The notes under the pieces are model-generated. The model was not told the DNA's origin. It saw only the letters and a list, made by a program, of their open reading frames with translations, and did not search any database. The position numbers were made by a program, and so were the translations under genes. A stretch of 64,000 bases of DNA. Source: Achromobacter deleyi. Lineage in GTDB: Bacteria > Pseudomonadota > Gammaproteobacteria > Burkholderiales > Burkholderiaceae_B. The first letter of the stretch is position 1. Each line of letters starts with the position of its first letter. This document shows positions 19,702 through 28,418 of the stretch, piece by piece. The stretch covers positions 1,798,001 through 1,862,000 of the forward strand of contig NZ_CP065997.1 of the NCBI RefSeq assembly GCF_016127315.1. The letters run 5' to 3'.

Positions 19702-20556
19702 TCAAGCCAATGCGCGCGCCATGTCCGCGCTGCTGCGCGCCTGCATGCCGAGGTCGCGCATACGCTCCAGGAACACCGACTGCGCGTCCGCGAAGCCCGT
19801 GACCGGGCTGATGCAGTCGGTCAGCAGCACCACGCGCGACAGGTTGCCGCCCGGCAGGTGTTCGGCGATGTGCTCGACCGTGGCCTTGACGCAATGGCTG
19901 CCGGCCACGCCCGCGACGATGATGAGGTCGGAACGGTCCAGCGCGTCGAGCAGCTTGCGGTTGAGCTGGCTGCGCGGGTCGTCGGCATCCGGCACCTCGG
20001 CCATCAGCGCGCTGTAGTGCTCAGTCCACGGGTTGGCGCCCTTGGGCACCTTGCGCACGATGTATTGGCGTTCGTCTTCCCAGCGGCCATAGGCGGCGCG
20101 CACGTCCGGATGGACGTTGTGGCCCCAGGTGCCGATCTCGCAATGCACCGGCCAGACCATCAGGGTGTAGCGGCCGCGCGCCTCCAGCTCGTCCAGATAC
20201 GACAGCGTGCGCGGCAGGTCGTCGACGTGGCGGGGCTGGAAGGCGCCCGAGCGCACCTGGCTGGCGGTGATGGGCGTGAAGGGCGCGACCGGCCGGCCGT
20301 CGCCGCCGCGCCAGAAGGTCGGATGGGCGATGTCGAGCCGATGGTGCGAATCCAGCGTGACGGTGACGGCCGACAGCGCGTGCGCGGTGGCATCGACGAA
20401 GCGCGCCAGCCGCTGCATGTCGGCATGCGCGCCCGGCACCGGCAGCGCGGGCGCGACGGCCTGGCCCGTCAGCGGATCGACGGGCAGGTATTGCGCGGGA
20501 AGGTCGCAGAAATCATTCTGCGGATCGATGATCAGTAGATGAACGGAGCGCGACAT
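19702..20556 (-). CDS. Isochorismatase-fold cysteine hydrolase (nicotinamidase-like)
   Basis: 284 residues. The catalytic triad of the family is visible: Asp in LLIIDPQNDF, Lys in VRKVPKGANPW, Cys in GVAGSHCVKATVEH. DSHHRLDIAHP resembles the metal-binding D-X-H segment of nicotinamidases. Family members hydrolyse nicotinamide, isochorismate or carbamoyl groups; at 284 residues this one is longer than PncA and may have another substrate. Upstream lie a possible microprotein gene and a TetR gene on the same strand, and one palindrome matching the TetR site, so induction by a small molecule is plausible. Confidence 0.82.
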   Translation of the reverse strand: MSRSVHLLIIDPQNDFCDLPAQYLPVDPLTGQAVAPALPVPGAHADMQRLARFVDATAHALSAVTVTLDSHHRLDIAHPTFWRGGDGRPVAPFTPITASQVRSGAFQPRHVDDLPRTLSYLDELEARGRYTLMVWPVHCEIGTWGHNVHPDVRAAYGRWEDERQYIVRKVPKGANPWTEHYSALMAEVPDADDPRSQLNRKLLDALDRSDLIIVAGVAGSHCVKATVEHIAEHLPGGNLSRVVLLTDCISPVTGFADAQSVFLERMRDLGMQARSSADMARALA

Positions 20557-20656
20557 GGGGGCACAGGCAGGAAGTGAATACGAAATATAGACCGGGAGAC
20601 GCGCTGTGCGCGAGCGTCTTGCCCGGATCCGGCCTGGCCACGCACGGCGGCCCGTT

Positions 20657-20788
20657 TCAGAACAGCACCAGGTGACGGGGCAGATCGGGCAACTGGCGCA
20701 GCAACGCGCGCCACGAGAGCCACATGCGGGCCAATCCCGCCACCACCACCGCGGTCGCGCCGATATAGAAAACCATGATCCACTCCAT
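20657..20788 (-). CDS. Possible 43-residue single-span membrane microprotein
   Basis: Reads MEWIMVFYIGATAVVVAG at the start, then LARMWLSWRALLRQLPDLPRH and a stop: one hydrophobic span followed by a basic amphipathic tail. The Met at residue 5 (start 20776) has GGAG about 8 bases upstream and may be the true start, giving 39 residues. A perfect 16-bp palindrome matching one upstream of the neighbouring TetR gene ends 11 bp before the first ATG, which argues for a regulated gene here. I recognise no family. It could also be leader sequence of the hydrolase gene 100 bp downstream. Confidence 0.42.
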   Translation of the reverse strand: MEWIMVFYIGATAVVVAGLARMWLSWRALLRQLPDLPRHLVLF

Positions 20789-20798
20789 GCCACTTGAA

Positions 20799-20814
20799 TC
20801 GCACGGTCGTGCGA
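20799..20814. promoter_or_regulatory. TetR-type palindrome before the microprotein/hydrolase genes
   Basis: TCGCACG-GT-CGTGCGA is a perfect 7-2-7 palindrome. A close relative sits before the tetR gene at 21491-21506, at the same distance from its ATG (10-11 bp). Confidence 0.6.
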
Positions 20815-20861
20815 AATTAGCCAAAAACAATGCCGGCTCGCGCCGGCTTCCAGGGTAAGGA

Positions 20862-21479
20862 TTACTCGATGTACTTGAAACTGCGATACGTGGAAATCAG
20901 GCGCTCGTAGGCGGCGCGCACCCGTTCGCGAGCCTTGGGATCGCGCAGGAAACGGGCGTCGTGCATCAGGCCGATCATCAGGCTGTAGACCTCGAACACC
21001 AGTTGCTCGGGGTCGGTGTCCGGGCGCAGGTGGCCTTCTTCCAGCGCCTGCCGCACCGTGCGCACCATGACGCCGCGCCACCGCCGCAGGTTGTTTTCCA
21101 GGATTTCGCGCAGGGGGGATTCGACATCATCGAATTCGAAGGCGCCGGCGATATAGATGCAGCCGGTCAGCAGTTCGACGTTGCAGGCGCGCTCGATCCA
21201 CAGGCTCATGAGCGCGTTCAAGCGCGGCAGTCCGCGCGGTTGCGCCATGGCGGGCGTGAAGACGGCCTCCACGAAGCGGCGCTCGTACTCATCCAGCACG
21301 GCCTGCTGCAAGGCTTCGCGCGAGCCCACCCGTGAAAACACGCCGCTCTTGCTGATATCCAGGCGCTTGGCCACCTGGCCGAGCGACAGGCTCTCGAGCC
21401 CCTGGGCGGCGGCCATGTCCAGGGCCGCGTCCACGATGGCCGCGAAAGTCAGCTCGCTCTTTTCGGTCTTGGCAGTCAT
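20862..21479 (-). CDS. TetR family regulator
   Basis: 205 residues from the ATG at 21479. The helix-turn-helix (LGQVAKRLDISKSGVFSRVG, about 33-52) is in the N-terminal domain; the C-terminal part resembles TetR_C domains with the DTDPEQLVFEVYSLMIG segment. The frame is open 33 codons upstream, but those residues are basic and atypical and would overlap the operator. A palindrome 11 bp upstream suggests autoregulation, and the matching one at 20799-20814 suggests control of the microprotein and hydrolase genes. Confidence 0.85.
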   Translation of the reverse strand: MTAKTEKSELTFAAIVDAALDMAAAQGLESLSLGQVAKRLDISKSGVFSRVGSREALQQAVLDEYERRFVEAVFTPAMAQPRGLPRLNALMSLWIERACNVELLTGCIYIAGAFEFDDVESPLREILENNLRRWRGVMVRTVRQALEEGHLRPDTDPEQLVFEVYSLMIGLMHDARFLRDPKARERVRAAYERLISTYRSFKYIE

Positions 21480-21490
21480 GCGCCAGAATT

Positions 21491-21506
21491 TAGCACGGCT
21501 GTGCGA
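21491..21506. promoter_or_regulatory. TetR-type palindrome before the second tetR gene
   Basis: TAGCACG-GC-TGTGCGA matches the perfect palindrome at 20799-20814 at 13 of 16 positions. A further TGTGCGA half-site follows at 21511-21517. Confidence 0.58.
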
Positions 21507-21540
21507 AAAATGTGCGATTTTCCTGCGAAAGGACATCGGC

Positions 21541-21570
21541 AAAAAAAACCGGACAGCCTGGGCTGTCCGG
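21541..21570 (-). terminator. glcB terminator
   Basis: The stem 21549-21557 with 21562-21570 is followed, reading on the minus strand, by eight T (21548-21541). It lies about 31 bp downstream of the glcB stop. Confidence 0.85.
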
Positions 21571-21601
21571 TACGGCATGCGTCGCCGTTGCCGGCGGGGA
21601 A

Positions 21602-23776
21602 TCAGGCCTGGGCAGCCTTGAACGCCAGGCGGAACTTGTGCAGCAGCGGCTCGGTGTAGCCGTTGGGCTGGGTCAGGCCTTCGAACACCAGCGCGCAGGC
21701 GGCCTTGAACGCCAGCGAGCCGTCGAAGTTGCCCGCCATCGGCAGGTAGTGGGGATCGCCGGCGTTCTGGCCGTCCACCACCTTGGCCATGCGCTTGAAG
21801 GTCTCCATGACCTGGTCGTGATGGGTGACGCCGTGGCGCAGCCAGTTGGCGATGTGCTGGCTGGAGATGCGCAGCGTGGCGCGGTCTTCCATGAGGCCGA
21901 CGTTATGGATGTCCGGCACCTTGGAGCAACCCACGCCCTGGTCGATCCAGCGGACCACGTAGCCCAGGATGCCCTGCACGTTGTTGTCCAGTTCCTGCTG
22001 GATGTCGGCGGCGGACCACTTGGACTTGTCGCCCACCGGCACCGTCAGCAGGCCGGCCAGCAGTTCGTCGCGCACGCTGTCGAGCTTGGTGCGTTCGAGT
22101 TCCTGCTGGACCGCCTGCACGTCCACCTGGTGGTAGTGCAGCGCGTGCAGCGTGGCGGCGGTGGGCGACGGCACCCAGGCGGTATTGGCGCCGGCCTTGG
22201 GGTGCGCGATCTTCTGTTCGAGCATGGCGGCCATCAGGTCGGGCATGGCCCACATGCCCTTGCCGATCTGCGCGCGGCCGCGCAGGCCGGCGTCCAGGCC
22301 GACCAGCACGTTGTTGCGCTCGTAGGCGGTGATCCAGGCGGTGGCCTTCATGTCGCCCTTGCGCAGCATGGGGCCGGCTTCCATGCTGGAATGCATCTCG
22401 TCGCCGGTGCGATCGAGGAACCCCGTGTTGATGAACGCCACGCGCGACGCCGCGGCCTGGATGCAGGCCTTCAGGTTGATGCTGGTGCGGCGCTCTTCAT
22501 CCATGATGCCCATTTTCAGGGTGTTGCGCGGCAGGCCCAGCAGGTCTTCGACGCGATCGAACAGCTCGCTGGCGAAGGCGGCCTCGACCGGGCCGTGCAT
22601 CTTGGGCTTGACGATGTAGACCGAGCCGGTGCGCGAGTTGAGCTTGCGCTCGCGATCCTGCAGCGCCGCCAGGCTGGTGACCACGGCGTCGAGGATGCCC
22701 TCGGGGATCTCCTGGCCGTCGCGGTCCAGCACGGCCGGGTTGGTCATGAGGTGGCCGACGTTGCGCACGAACATCAGCGAGCGGCCATGCAGCGTCAGCG
22801 ACGAGCCGTCCGGACGCGTGTACTGGCGGTCCGCGTTGAGCTTGCGGGTGAAGGTCTTGCCGCCCTTGGTGACAGCCTCGGTCAGGTCGCCCTTCATCAG
22901 GCCGAGCCAGTTGCGGTAGATGTGGACCTTGTCTTCGGCGTCGACCGCGGCGACCGAGTCCTCGCAGTCCATGATGGTGGTCAGCGCGGCTTCCACCAGC
23001 ACGTCCTTGACGCCGGCGGCATCGGTGGCGCCGATGCTGTGGGCGCGGTCGACCTGGATCTCGAAATGCAGGCCGTTGTTCTTGAGCAGGATGGCCGTGG
23101 GCGCGTCGGCGTCGCCCTGGTAGCCGGTGAACTGGGCCGGCGTCTTGAGCGTGGTGGCGCCGGTCGCCAGCGCGACCTTCAACTGGCCGTTCTCGACCGT
23201 ATAGCCGCGCGCGTCGGCGTGCGAGCCCTGCGCCAGCGGCGCCGCGGTGTCGAGGAACTGACGGGCGCGTGCGATCACGGCGCGGCCGCGTTCGGGGTTG
23301 TAGCCGGCGCCGCTGTCGCCCGGCGTGGCGGGAATGGCGTCGGTGCCGTAGAGCGCGTCGTACAGGCTGCCCCAGCGCGCATTGGCCGCGTTCAGCGCAT
23401 AGCGCGAGTTGGACATCGGCACGACCAGTTGCGGGCCGGCCTGCTGCGAGATTTCGGTATCGACGTGGTCGGTGGTGGCGCGCACCGAGGCGGGTTGCGG
23501 CAGCAGGTAGCCGATGCCTTCGAGGAACTGGCGGTAGGCCGTCGGATCGGCGATGGGGCCCGGATGGGCGCGATGCCAGGCGTCGAGTTCGGCCTGCAGG
23601 CGGTCGCGTTCTGCCAGCAGGGCGCGGTTCTTGGGCGCCAGGTCATGCACCAGGGCCGCGAATCCCTTCCAGAACGCGTCGGCGTCCAGCCCGGAGCCGG
23701 GCAACGCTTCCTTTTCGATGAACTGGCTGAGATTGGCCGCCACTTGCAGGCCGTGGTGCTGGGTGCGTTGAGTCAT
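21602..23776 (-). CDS. glcB: Malate synthase G
   Basis: 724 residues, the monomeric malate synthase G size. It condenses glyoxylate with acetyl-CoA to malate in the glyoxylate and glycolate pathways. Segments typical of the family include [33 protein letters not shown] and [17 protein letters not shown]. The divergent gene is a FadR-type regulator, and two identical operators lie in the 237-bp gap, so expression is probably switched by a glycolate- or organic-acid-responsive regulator. Confidence 0.96.
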   Translation of the reverse strand: MTQRTQHHGLQVAANLSQFIEKEALPGSGLDADAFWKGFAALVHDLAPKNRALLAERDRLQAELDAWHRAHPGPIADPTAYRQFLEGIGYLLPQPASVRATTDHVDTEISQQAGPQLVVPMSNSRYALNAANARWGSLYDALYGTDAIPATPGDSGAGYNPERGRAVIARARQFLDTAAPLAQGSHADARGYTVENGQLKVALATGATTLKTPAQFTGYQGDADAPTAILLKNNGLHFEIQVDRAHSIGATDAAGVKDVLVEAALTTIMDCEDSVAAVDAEDKVHIYRNWLGLMKGDLTEAVTKGGKTFTRKLNADRQYTRPDGSSLTLHGRSLMFVRNVGHLMTNPAVLDRDGQEIPEGILDAVVTSLAALQDRERKLNSRTGSVYIVKPKMHGPVEAAFASELFDRVEDLLGLPRNTLKMGIMDEERRTSINLKACIQAAASRVAFINTGFLDRTGDEMHSSMEAGPMLRKGDMKATAWITAYERNNVLVGLDAGLRGRAQIGKGMWAMPDLMAAMLEQKIAHPKAGANTAWVPSPTAATLHALHYHQVDVQAVQQELERTKLDSVRDELLAGLLTVPVGDKSKWSAADIQQELDNNVQGILGYVVRWIDQGVGCSKVPDIHNVGLMEDRATLRISSQHIANWLRHGVTHHDQVMETFKRMAKVVDGQNAGDPHYLPMAGNFDGSLAFKAACALVFEGLTQPNGYTEPLLHKFRLAFKAAQA

Positions 23777-23876
23777 GCGGATCTCTGACGGTAGTAGGTC
23801 TGGGCGGCGCGGGCGCCGGGCGAATCGGTCCTGACATCATCGTTCGCACCCGACCCAAAGTCCATATCAAAAACCG

Positions 23877-23889
23877 CTGGTCATACCAG
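23877..23889. promoter_or_regulatory. FadR-type operator, glcB-proximal
   Basis: CTGGT-CAT-ACCAG contains the 11-mer TGGTCATACCA, matching the TGGTNNNACCA form bound by many FadR-subfamily GntR proteins. It lies about 100 bp upstream of the glcB start. Confidence 0.68.
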
Positions 23890-23985
23890 TTTATTTGGCG
23901 GAGGTCCGGCAAACATCGTTTTTTTATGGTTCTATATCAGTCACTTACAAAGGCAGGGAGCGACGGACCAAGGATGGCGGCGGTA

Positions 23986-23996
23986 TGGTCATACCA
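23986..23996. promoter_or_regulatory. FadR-type operator, regulator-proximal
   Basis: A second exact copy of TGGTCATACCA, 17 bp before the regulator's ATG at 24014. A further half-site CTGGTCC follows at 23997-24003. Confidence 0.68.
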
Positions 23997-24013
23997 CTGG
24001 TCCGGAGAACGCA

Positions 24014-24772
24014 ATGCACGCGGAAACTGAAGCGAAACCCCGCCAGGTGGCGGACGAGGTGGCGGAGCGCATCGAGCGCCTGATTCTGGACGGCGTCCTG
24101 AAGGCCGGCCAGGCCTTGCCCTCGGAACGGCGGCTGACGGAAAAACTGGGCGTGTCGCGCACCGCGCTGCGCGAAGGGCTCAAGCTGCTGCGCGCGCGCG
24201 AGATCATCCATACCTCGCAGGGCAAGGGCTCGTTCGTGGCCCGCATTTCCAAGGTGGACGCCGGGCCGCTGATGCATCTGTTCAATTCGCAGCCGCGCAC
24301 CCTGTATGACCTGCTGGAAGTGCGCTCGCTGCTGGAGGCGGATTCGGCGCGGCTGGCGGCGTTGCGCGGCACCGAGGCCGACTTCATCATGATCCGCCGC
24401 CGTTACGACGAGATGGTGAACACGCAGGGCGCGGATACCGCCACGCACGCGCACCTGGACCATGCCTTTCACCTGGCGATCTGCGAGGCCTCGCACAACC
24501 CGGTGCTGGTGCACACGCTGCAGTCGCTCAACGACCTGATGCTCGGTTCGGTGTTCGCCTGTGTGAACAACCTGTACCACCGCGAGCCGGAGAAGCGCCA
24601 GATCGACAAGCAGCACGCGCGGCTATTCAATGCCGTGATCGGCCGCCAGCCGGAGCAGGCGCGCCGCGCCGCGGCCGACCACGTCGACAGCGTGCGGCAA
24701 AACCTGGCCGAGATCGAACAGGAAGAGCAGCGTTTGGTGCGGGCGACGCTGCGCCTGGAAGGGTGGACCTGA
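24014..24772 (+). CDS. GntR/FadR family regulator, probable control of glcB
   Basis: 252 residues. The winged helix (about 10-75, including LPSERRLTEKLGVSRTALREGL) is followed by an FCD effector domain with the metal-ligand pattern in HLDHAFHLAICEASHN and a later His. It resembles GlcC, LldR and PdhR. It is divergent from glcB with two TGGTNNNACCA sites between them, one near each gene, consistent with autoregulation and control of malate synthase. Confidence 0.88.
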   Translation: MHAETEAKPRQVADEVAERIERLILDGVLKAGQALPSERRLTEKLGVSRTALREGLKLLRAREIIHTSQGKGSFVARISKVDAGPLMHLFNSQPRTLYDLLEVRSLLEADSARLAALRGTEADFIMIRRRYDEMVNTQGADTATHAHLDHAFHLAICEASHNPVLVHTLQSLNDLMLGSVFACVNNLYHREPEKRQIDKQHARLFNAVIGRQPEQARRAAADHVDSVRQNLAEIEQEEQRLVRATLRLEGWT

Positions 24773-24860
24773 GCGCCGCCGCGCGGACCAGGGCAGCGGG
24801 CGGGCCGACGACCGGCCCGTGCCGTGATGAGGCCACGCGCGCCGCGGCGCGTCGCCCGGC

Positions 24861-25979
24861 TCAGCGGTCTTCGGTCATGGCGCCGGCCAGGGCCAGCGGC
24901 TTGCCCGCATAGACGCGGCCAAAACGGTTGGCCAGCAAGGCTTCCAGCGAGATCTGTTCCTGGCCGACGAAACCGCGCTGCGGCAGCACCCCCTGGGCAA
25001 CCAGATCCAGCGCCGCGCAGATGCCGGCCGCGGTCGACAGCTGGATGGCGCTGAGCCGGTGGCCGTCGACGTCGGCGCCGAACACGCGGATGGGGTAGGA
25101 CTCTTCTTCCAGCCGGCCGTGGCGGTGGCCCGAGGCCTGCGCCTGGATGACGATGACGTCCTGCTCGGTGGTGGGAATCGCGGTCTCGAAGATGTCCTTG
25201 AGCAGGTCGCGGCGATCGCGCAGGCGCAGATCGTTCAGCAGCAGCTTCATCAGGTTGCAGTGCCCGGGGTAGCGCACCGACTTGTAGTCCACGTTGCGGG
25301 CGCGTCCCAGCAGGGTCGCGGGCAACGTGCCCAGGCCGCCCGAGGTGTTGAAGGCCTCGTACTCGACCCCATCCAGCGCGAAGGTCTCGTAGCCTTCGAG
25401 CGCCGGCACGCTGGTCAATTGGCCGTCGACGATGGCCTCGCACGGATTGCAGTATTCGTTGATCAACCCTTCCGTGCTCCAGGTCAGGTTGTAGCGCAGG
25501 CTGTTGGACGGGTAGCGCGGCAATGCGCCCACGCGCATGCGCAGGTCCAGCAGGGTGTCGAAGCGTCGCGCCAGCGCATTGCCGACGATGCCGATGAAGC
25601 CCGGCGCCAGGCCGCACTGCGGCATCAGCACCGCGCGGGCGTCGCTGGCCAACGCCTGGATGGCATGGGTGCTGGCGACGTCTTCGGTCAGGTCGAAATA
25701 GTGCACGCCGGCCTGGGCGCACAACTGCGCGACCGCGATGGCGCGATGGAACGGCAGGGCGTTGACCACCGCATAGCGGCCCTCGATGCAGCGGGCCAGC
25801 GACGCGTCGTCGCTGATCTGGCGCGTCTCGCAACCCAGTTCCGCGACCACGCGCAGCCGCGCCGGATCCTGGTCGGCCACCAGGACCGAGTAGTCGCCGC
25901 TGCGCTCGAGCATCAGGGCGATGGCGAAACCGATTTTGCCGGCGCCCAGGAGGAGGATGGGCTTGGGGGAGGGGGACAT
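24861..25979 (-). CDS. Saccharopine dehydrogenase family protein
   Basis: 372 residues. The N-terminal Rossmann fold begins PILLLGAGKIGFAIA; the C-terminal domain matches the saccharopine dehydrogenase family. Such enzymes act on lysine or polyamine derivatives (lysine 6-dehydrogenase, saccharopine or carboxynorspermidine dehydrogenases); I cannot tell which here. AGGAG lies 8 bases before the ATG at 25979, which decides the start over an in-frame ATG 13 codons upstream. It stands alone on its strand. Confidence 0.82.
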   Translation of the reverse strand: MSPSPKPILLLGAGKIGFAIALMLERSGDYSVLVADQDPARLRVVAELGCETRQISDDASLARCIEGRYAVVNALPFHRAIAVAQLCAQAGVHYFDLTEDVASTHAIQALASDARAVLMPQCGLAPGFIGIVGNALARRFDTLLDLRMRVGALPRYPSNSLRYNLTWSTEGLINEYCNPCEAIVDGQLTSVPALEGYETFALDGVEYEAFNTSGGLGTLPATLLGRARNVDYKSVRYPGHCNLMKLLLNDLRLRDRRDLLKDIFETAIPTTEQDVIVIQAQASGHRHGRLEEESYPIRVFGADVDGHRLSAIQLSTAAGICAALDLVAQGVLPQRGFVGQEQISLEALLANRFGRVYAGKPLALAGAMTEDR

Positions 25980-26116
25980 GGTGCGGCTCCTGCATAGAGG
26001 GGGATGGGTTGGCCTCATCCTATGCGCGAGCGCTGTCGATTTGTAGATACCAAAGCGTCGTAACGGCTGTAGGTAACGTCGTTATGACTTAATTGACGAT
26101 CGAAACGTCAAAAAGA

Positions 26117-26146
26117 AAAGCCCCCCGGGTGAGGCCGGAGGGCTTT
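26117..26146 (-). terminator. Terminator of the DUF4148 gene at 26.2 kb
   Basis: An 11-bp stem with one mismatch, read on the minus strand, is followed by a T-rich run (26120-26111 complement: TTTTCTTTTT). It lies 38 bp after the stop. Confidence 0.8.
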
Positions 26147-26184
26147 GGGGGCGATTGCCGGGGCCTGGTAGCCAGGCCGTGCAA

Positions 26185-26580
26185 TCAGCTGCCCATGGGG
26201 GGGTAGTCCATGTTGCCGAAGGTGACCAGGCCTTCCGCCTTGGCTTGGGCCAGTTCGGTCTGGACCTGGCTGCGGCTCAGCGCGGTGGTGCTGGCGGCGT
26301 GGGCGACGGGCGGGTAGTCCATGTTGCCGAAGGTGACTTCACCGGCGTTCTTGGCCTGGGCCAGTTGTTCCTGCACTTGCTGCGCGGTCAGGCTCGACTT
26401 CGAGGCGATGGCGGCGGGGTAGCCTTCTTCGCCGAAGGTGTATTGGCCGGAAACCTTGGCTTGTTGCAGTTCGGCTTGAACCTGGGCGCGCGTCGGGCCT
26501 TGGTCGGCTTCAGCGGCTTGGGCGCCCGCGGCGGCCAGAACGGACATGGACAGCATCAAAGCGGTAGCAAGGGTTTTCAT
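26185..26580 (-). CDS. Exported DUF4148 protein with three repeats
   Basis: 131 residues: a signal peptide (cleavage near AQA, about residue 22), then three copies of a unit of about 35 residues, each with an A-Q-V-Q-x-E-L-x-Q-A-K helix and ending EEGYPA, FGNMDYPP or FGNMDYPP. It is related to but distinct from the pair at 18.2-18.9 kb, and its promoter region lacks their palindrome. AGGTCTGCT is a weak ribosome site. Function unknown. The 332 bp upstream to the DUF1090 gene holds an AT-rich promoter tract (26640-26760) and a GGAGC/GCTCC hairpin at 26869-26885. Confidence 0.83.
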   Translation of the reverse strand: MKTLATALMLSMSVLAAAGAQAAEADQGPTRAQVQAELQQAKVSGQYTFGEEGYPAAIASKSSLTAQQVQEQLAQAKNAGEVTFGNMDYPPVAHAASTTALSRSQVQTELAQAKAEGLVTFGNMDYPPMGS

Positions 26581-26868
26581 AGCAGACCTCCATATGTCTT
26601 GAGCTTGGGATCCGATCCTCTGGCCTGATTGCCGGGGGTCGCTTGCTGTGTCCCGATGAGATGCATTCTCGGCTCAAATAACCCTGGGATAAACCCTTAT
26701 TACCTGAAAACATCTTTCCAAAATGAATACTAATCGGATGGGAACTTACCAAATGGCACCATAGGTGGCGATATTTCCATTTGATGACGCAATAGGTAGT
26801 GGTTGGCGACGCGAGTGGCGGGCGATGAAGGCGGGCAGTGCGGGGAGGGGGCCGTGGAACCCGCCCGG

Positions 26869-26885
26869 CGGAGCGCGTGGCTCCG
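26869..26885 (-). terminator. Possible terminator of the DUF1090 gene
   Basis: A 6-bp perfect stem (26869-26874 with 26880-26885) lies 28 bp beyond the stop. There is no T-run, so support is weak. Confidence 0.3.
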
Positions 26886-26912
26886 GGGGCGGATACGGCA
26901 AGGGAGGAGGGA

Positions 26913-27323
26913 TCAGCGGTTCAGGTCGGCCAGCGCGGCGTCGTATTCGGCGCGGGCTTCGTCCAGCTTGCGCTGCGCCTTGTCGATCTTTTCCTGCTTG
27001 CCCTTGGCGCGGGCGGCCTTGAGCTCGTCTTCGCGCTCGGACACCTTGTTCTGCTTGTCGCGCACGTCGGCTTCGCGTTGCGATTGCAGGCGGCTGTCGG
27101 TGCAGTAGGCCTTGGCCTCTGCCAGCGCCTTCTGCAAGCCAGCCACCCGGTGCGTGTTGCCGTGGGCGCGCGCATACGTGATTTCGTTTTCGAGATGGCA
27201 GAACTTGGCAGCGCAGCCGCGCTGGGCCGAGCAATCGGTGGTGGCCTGGGCGTGGGCCGGCAGGGCGCCGAGCAGGGCGCTGGCCGAAGCAAAGGCCAGC
27301 AGGGTTTTCGTCAGAGCGGACAT
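26913..27323 (-). CDS. DUF1090 family periplasmic protein
   Basis: 136 residues from the ATG at 27323, which has GGAG 7 bases upstream. The signal peptide ends near HAQA. The mature part has the DUF1090 cysteine pattern (C-x5-C-x4-C then a fourth Cys in AYC) and then a long charged helix (LQSQREADVRDKQNKVSERE and on) that should form a coiled coil. E. coli YqjC belongs to this family; its function is unknown. It lies 69 bp downstream of ubiA on the same strand. Confidence 0.82.
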   Translation of the reverse strand: MSALTKTLLAFASASALLGALPAHAQATTDCSAQRGCAAKFCHLENEITYARAHGNTHRVAGLQKALAEAKAYCTDSRLQSQREADVRDKQNKVSEREDELKAARAKGKQEKIDKAQRKLDEARAEYDAALADLNR

Positions 27324-27392
27324 CGGTGTCTCCGTAAGGCATGTCGGAACGGCCATCATCTCCCAAGCATGGCGCGTCCGCAATGCGCCGGA

Positions 27393-28319
27393 TCAGCCGA
27401 TCAGGGTGCCCGCGAGCGCCGCCGCGACCAGGATCGCGCCCAGCCAGAGGTTGGCGCGGAACAGCATGAAATTGCGGTCGGGACGCTGGATGTCGAACAC
27501 CTTCAACTGCCACGCCAGGTGCACGGCGATCGCCGCCATGCCGACGTAATAGGCCCACGACATGCCGATGGCATAGCCGCCCCAGGTCCACAGAATCACG
27601 GTGGCCAGGTAGAAGCCGCCGATCCACAACTTGCCCTGGTCGCCGAAGCGCATGGCCGTGGAATGCAGGCCCAGGCTGCGGTCATCGCGCACATCGACGT
27701 AGGCGTAGATGCTGTCGTAACCCACCTGCCACAGCACCGCGCCGAACCACATCGCGATGGCGGCCAGGGGCACGTGGTTCTGCGTATCCGACCAGGCCAT
27801 CAGCATGCCCCAGTTGAAGCAGATGCCCAGGACGACCTGCGGCCAGTAGGTGACGCGCTTGCACAGCGGATAGATGAAAACGAACGGCAGCACGGCCAGC
27901 GCGAGCCAGCGGCTCATGCCGTTCAGGAAGAAAAGAAGCGAGCCGCAGACCACCAATTGGCCAAATAAAAACCAGACCGCATTACGCATGCTGAGCTGCC
28001 CGCTGGTCAGCGGACGGAAGCGGGTGCGTTCGACGTGCTTGTCGAAGTCGCGGTCGCACATGTCGTTGACGGTGCAGCCGATGCCGCGCATCAGCAGCGC
28101 GCCAAGCGAGAACACCACCAGGCGTTGCAGGTCGGGCAGGCCGCCGGCGGCCTGGATCAGCGCGGCGATACAGGGGAGCAGCGTCAGCCAGGTGCCGATG
28201 GGGCGGTCGAGCCGGCACAGCCGGGCGTAGGGGCGCCACGATTTGGGCAGCCAACGTTCGACCCAGTCGGTGAAAACAATGTCGCTGAGGTCGACGGGAG
28301 AGGATTGCGGAGCGCTCAC
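27393..28319 (-). CDS. ubiA: 4-hydroxybenzoate octaprenyltransferase
   Basis: 308 residues from the proposed GTG start. UbiA attaches the polyprenyl tail to 4-hydroxybenzoate in ubiquinone synthesis, in the inner membrane. Both aspartate motifs that bind the prenyl diphosphate with magnesium are present: NDMCDRDFDKHVERTRFRPL and DVRDDRSLGLHSTAMRFG. There is no ATG in the usual place; GTG at 28319 (giving MSAPQSSPV) is my choice, with GTG at 28325 or a TTG at 28364 as alternatives, and none has a clear Shine-Dalgarno sequence. Confidence 0.92.
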   Translation of the reverse strand: MSAPQSSPVDLSDIVFTDWVERWLPKSWRPYARLCRLDRPIGTWLTLLPCIAALIQAAGGLPDLQRLVVFSLGALLMRGIGCTVNDMCDRDFDKHVERTRFRPLTSGQLSMRNAVWFLFGQLVVCGSLLFFLNGMSRWLALAVLPFVFIYPLCKRVTYWPQVVLGICFNWGMLMAWSDTQNHVPLAAIAMWFGAVLWQVGYDSIYAYVDVRDDRSLGLHSTAMRFGDQGKLWIGGFYLATVILWTWGGYAIGMSWAYYVGMAAIAVHLAWQLKVFDIQRPDRNFMLFRANLWLGAILVAAALAGTLIG

Positions 28320-28363
28320 TGTCACGGCGAAAGAAAAGGGAGGAAAGCCGACAGCATAAAACA

Positions 28364-28388
28364 ACGGCCGGGCATCGCGCCCGGCCGT
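28364..28388 (-). terminator. Terminator of the aminotransferase gene
   Basis: A perfect 10-bp stem (28364-28373 with 28379-28388), followed on the minus strand by TGTTTTAT. It lies between the aminotransferase stop and the ubiA start. Confidence 0.72.
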
Positions 28389-28418
28389 GGACCGTCAAGC
28401 GTGGTCAGGACCCGGTTT

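Noticed and set aside
21480..21578. N-terminal extension of the second TetR protein
   Set aside because: Would place the operator palindrome inside the coding region and precedes the normal TetR start.
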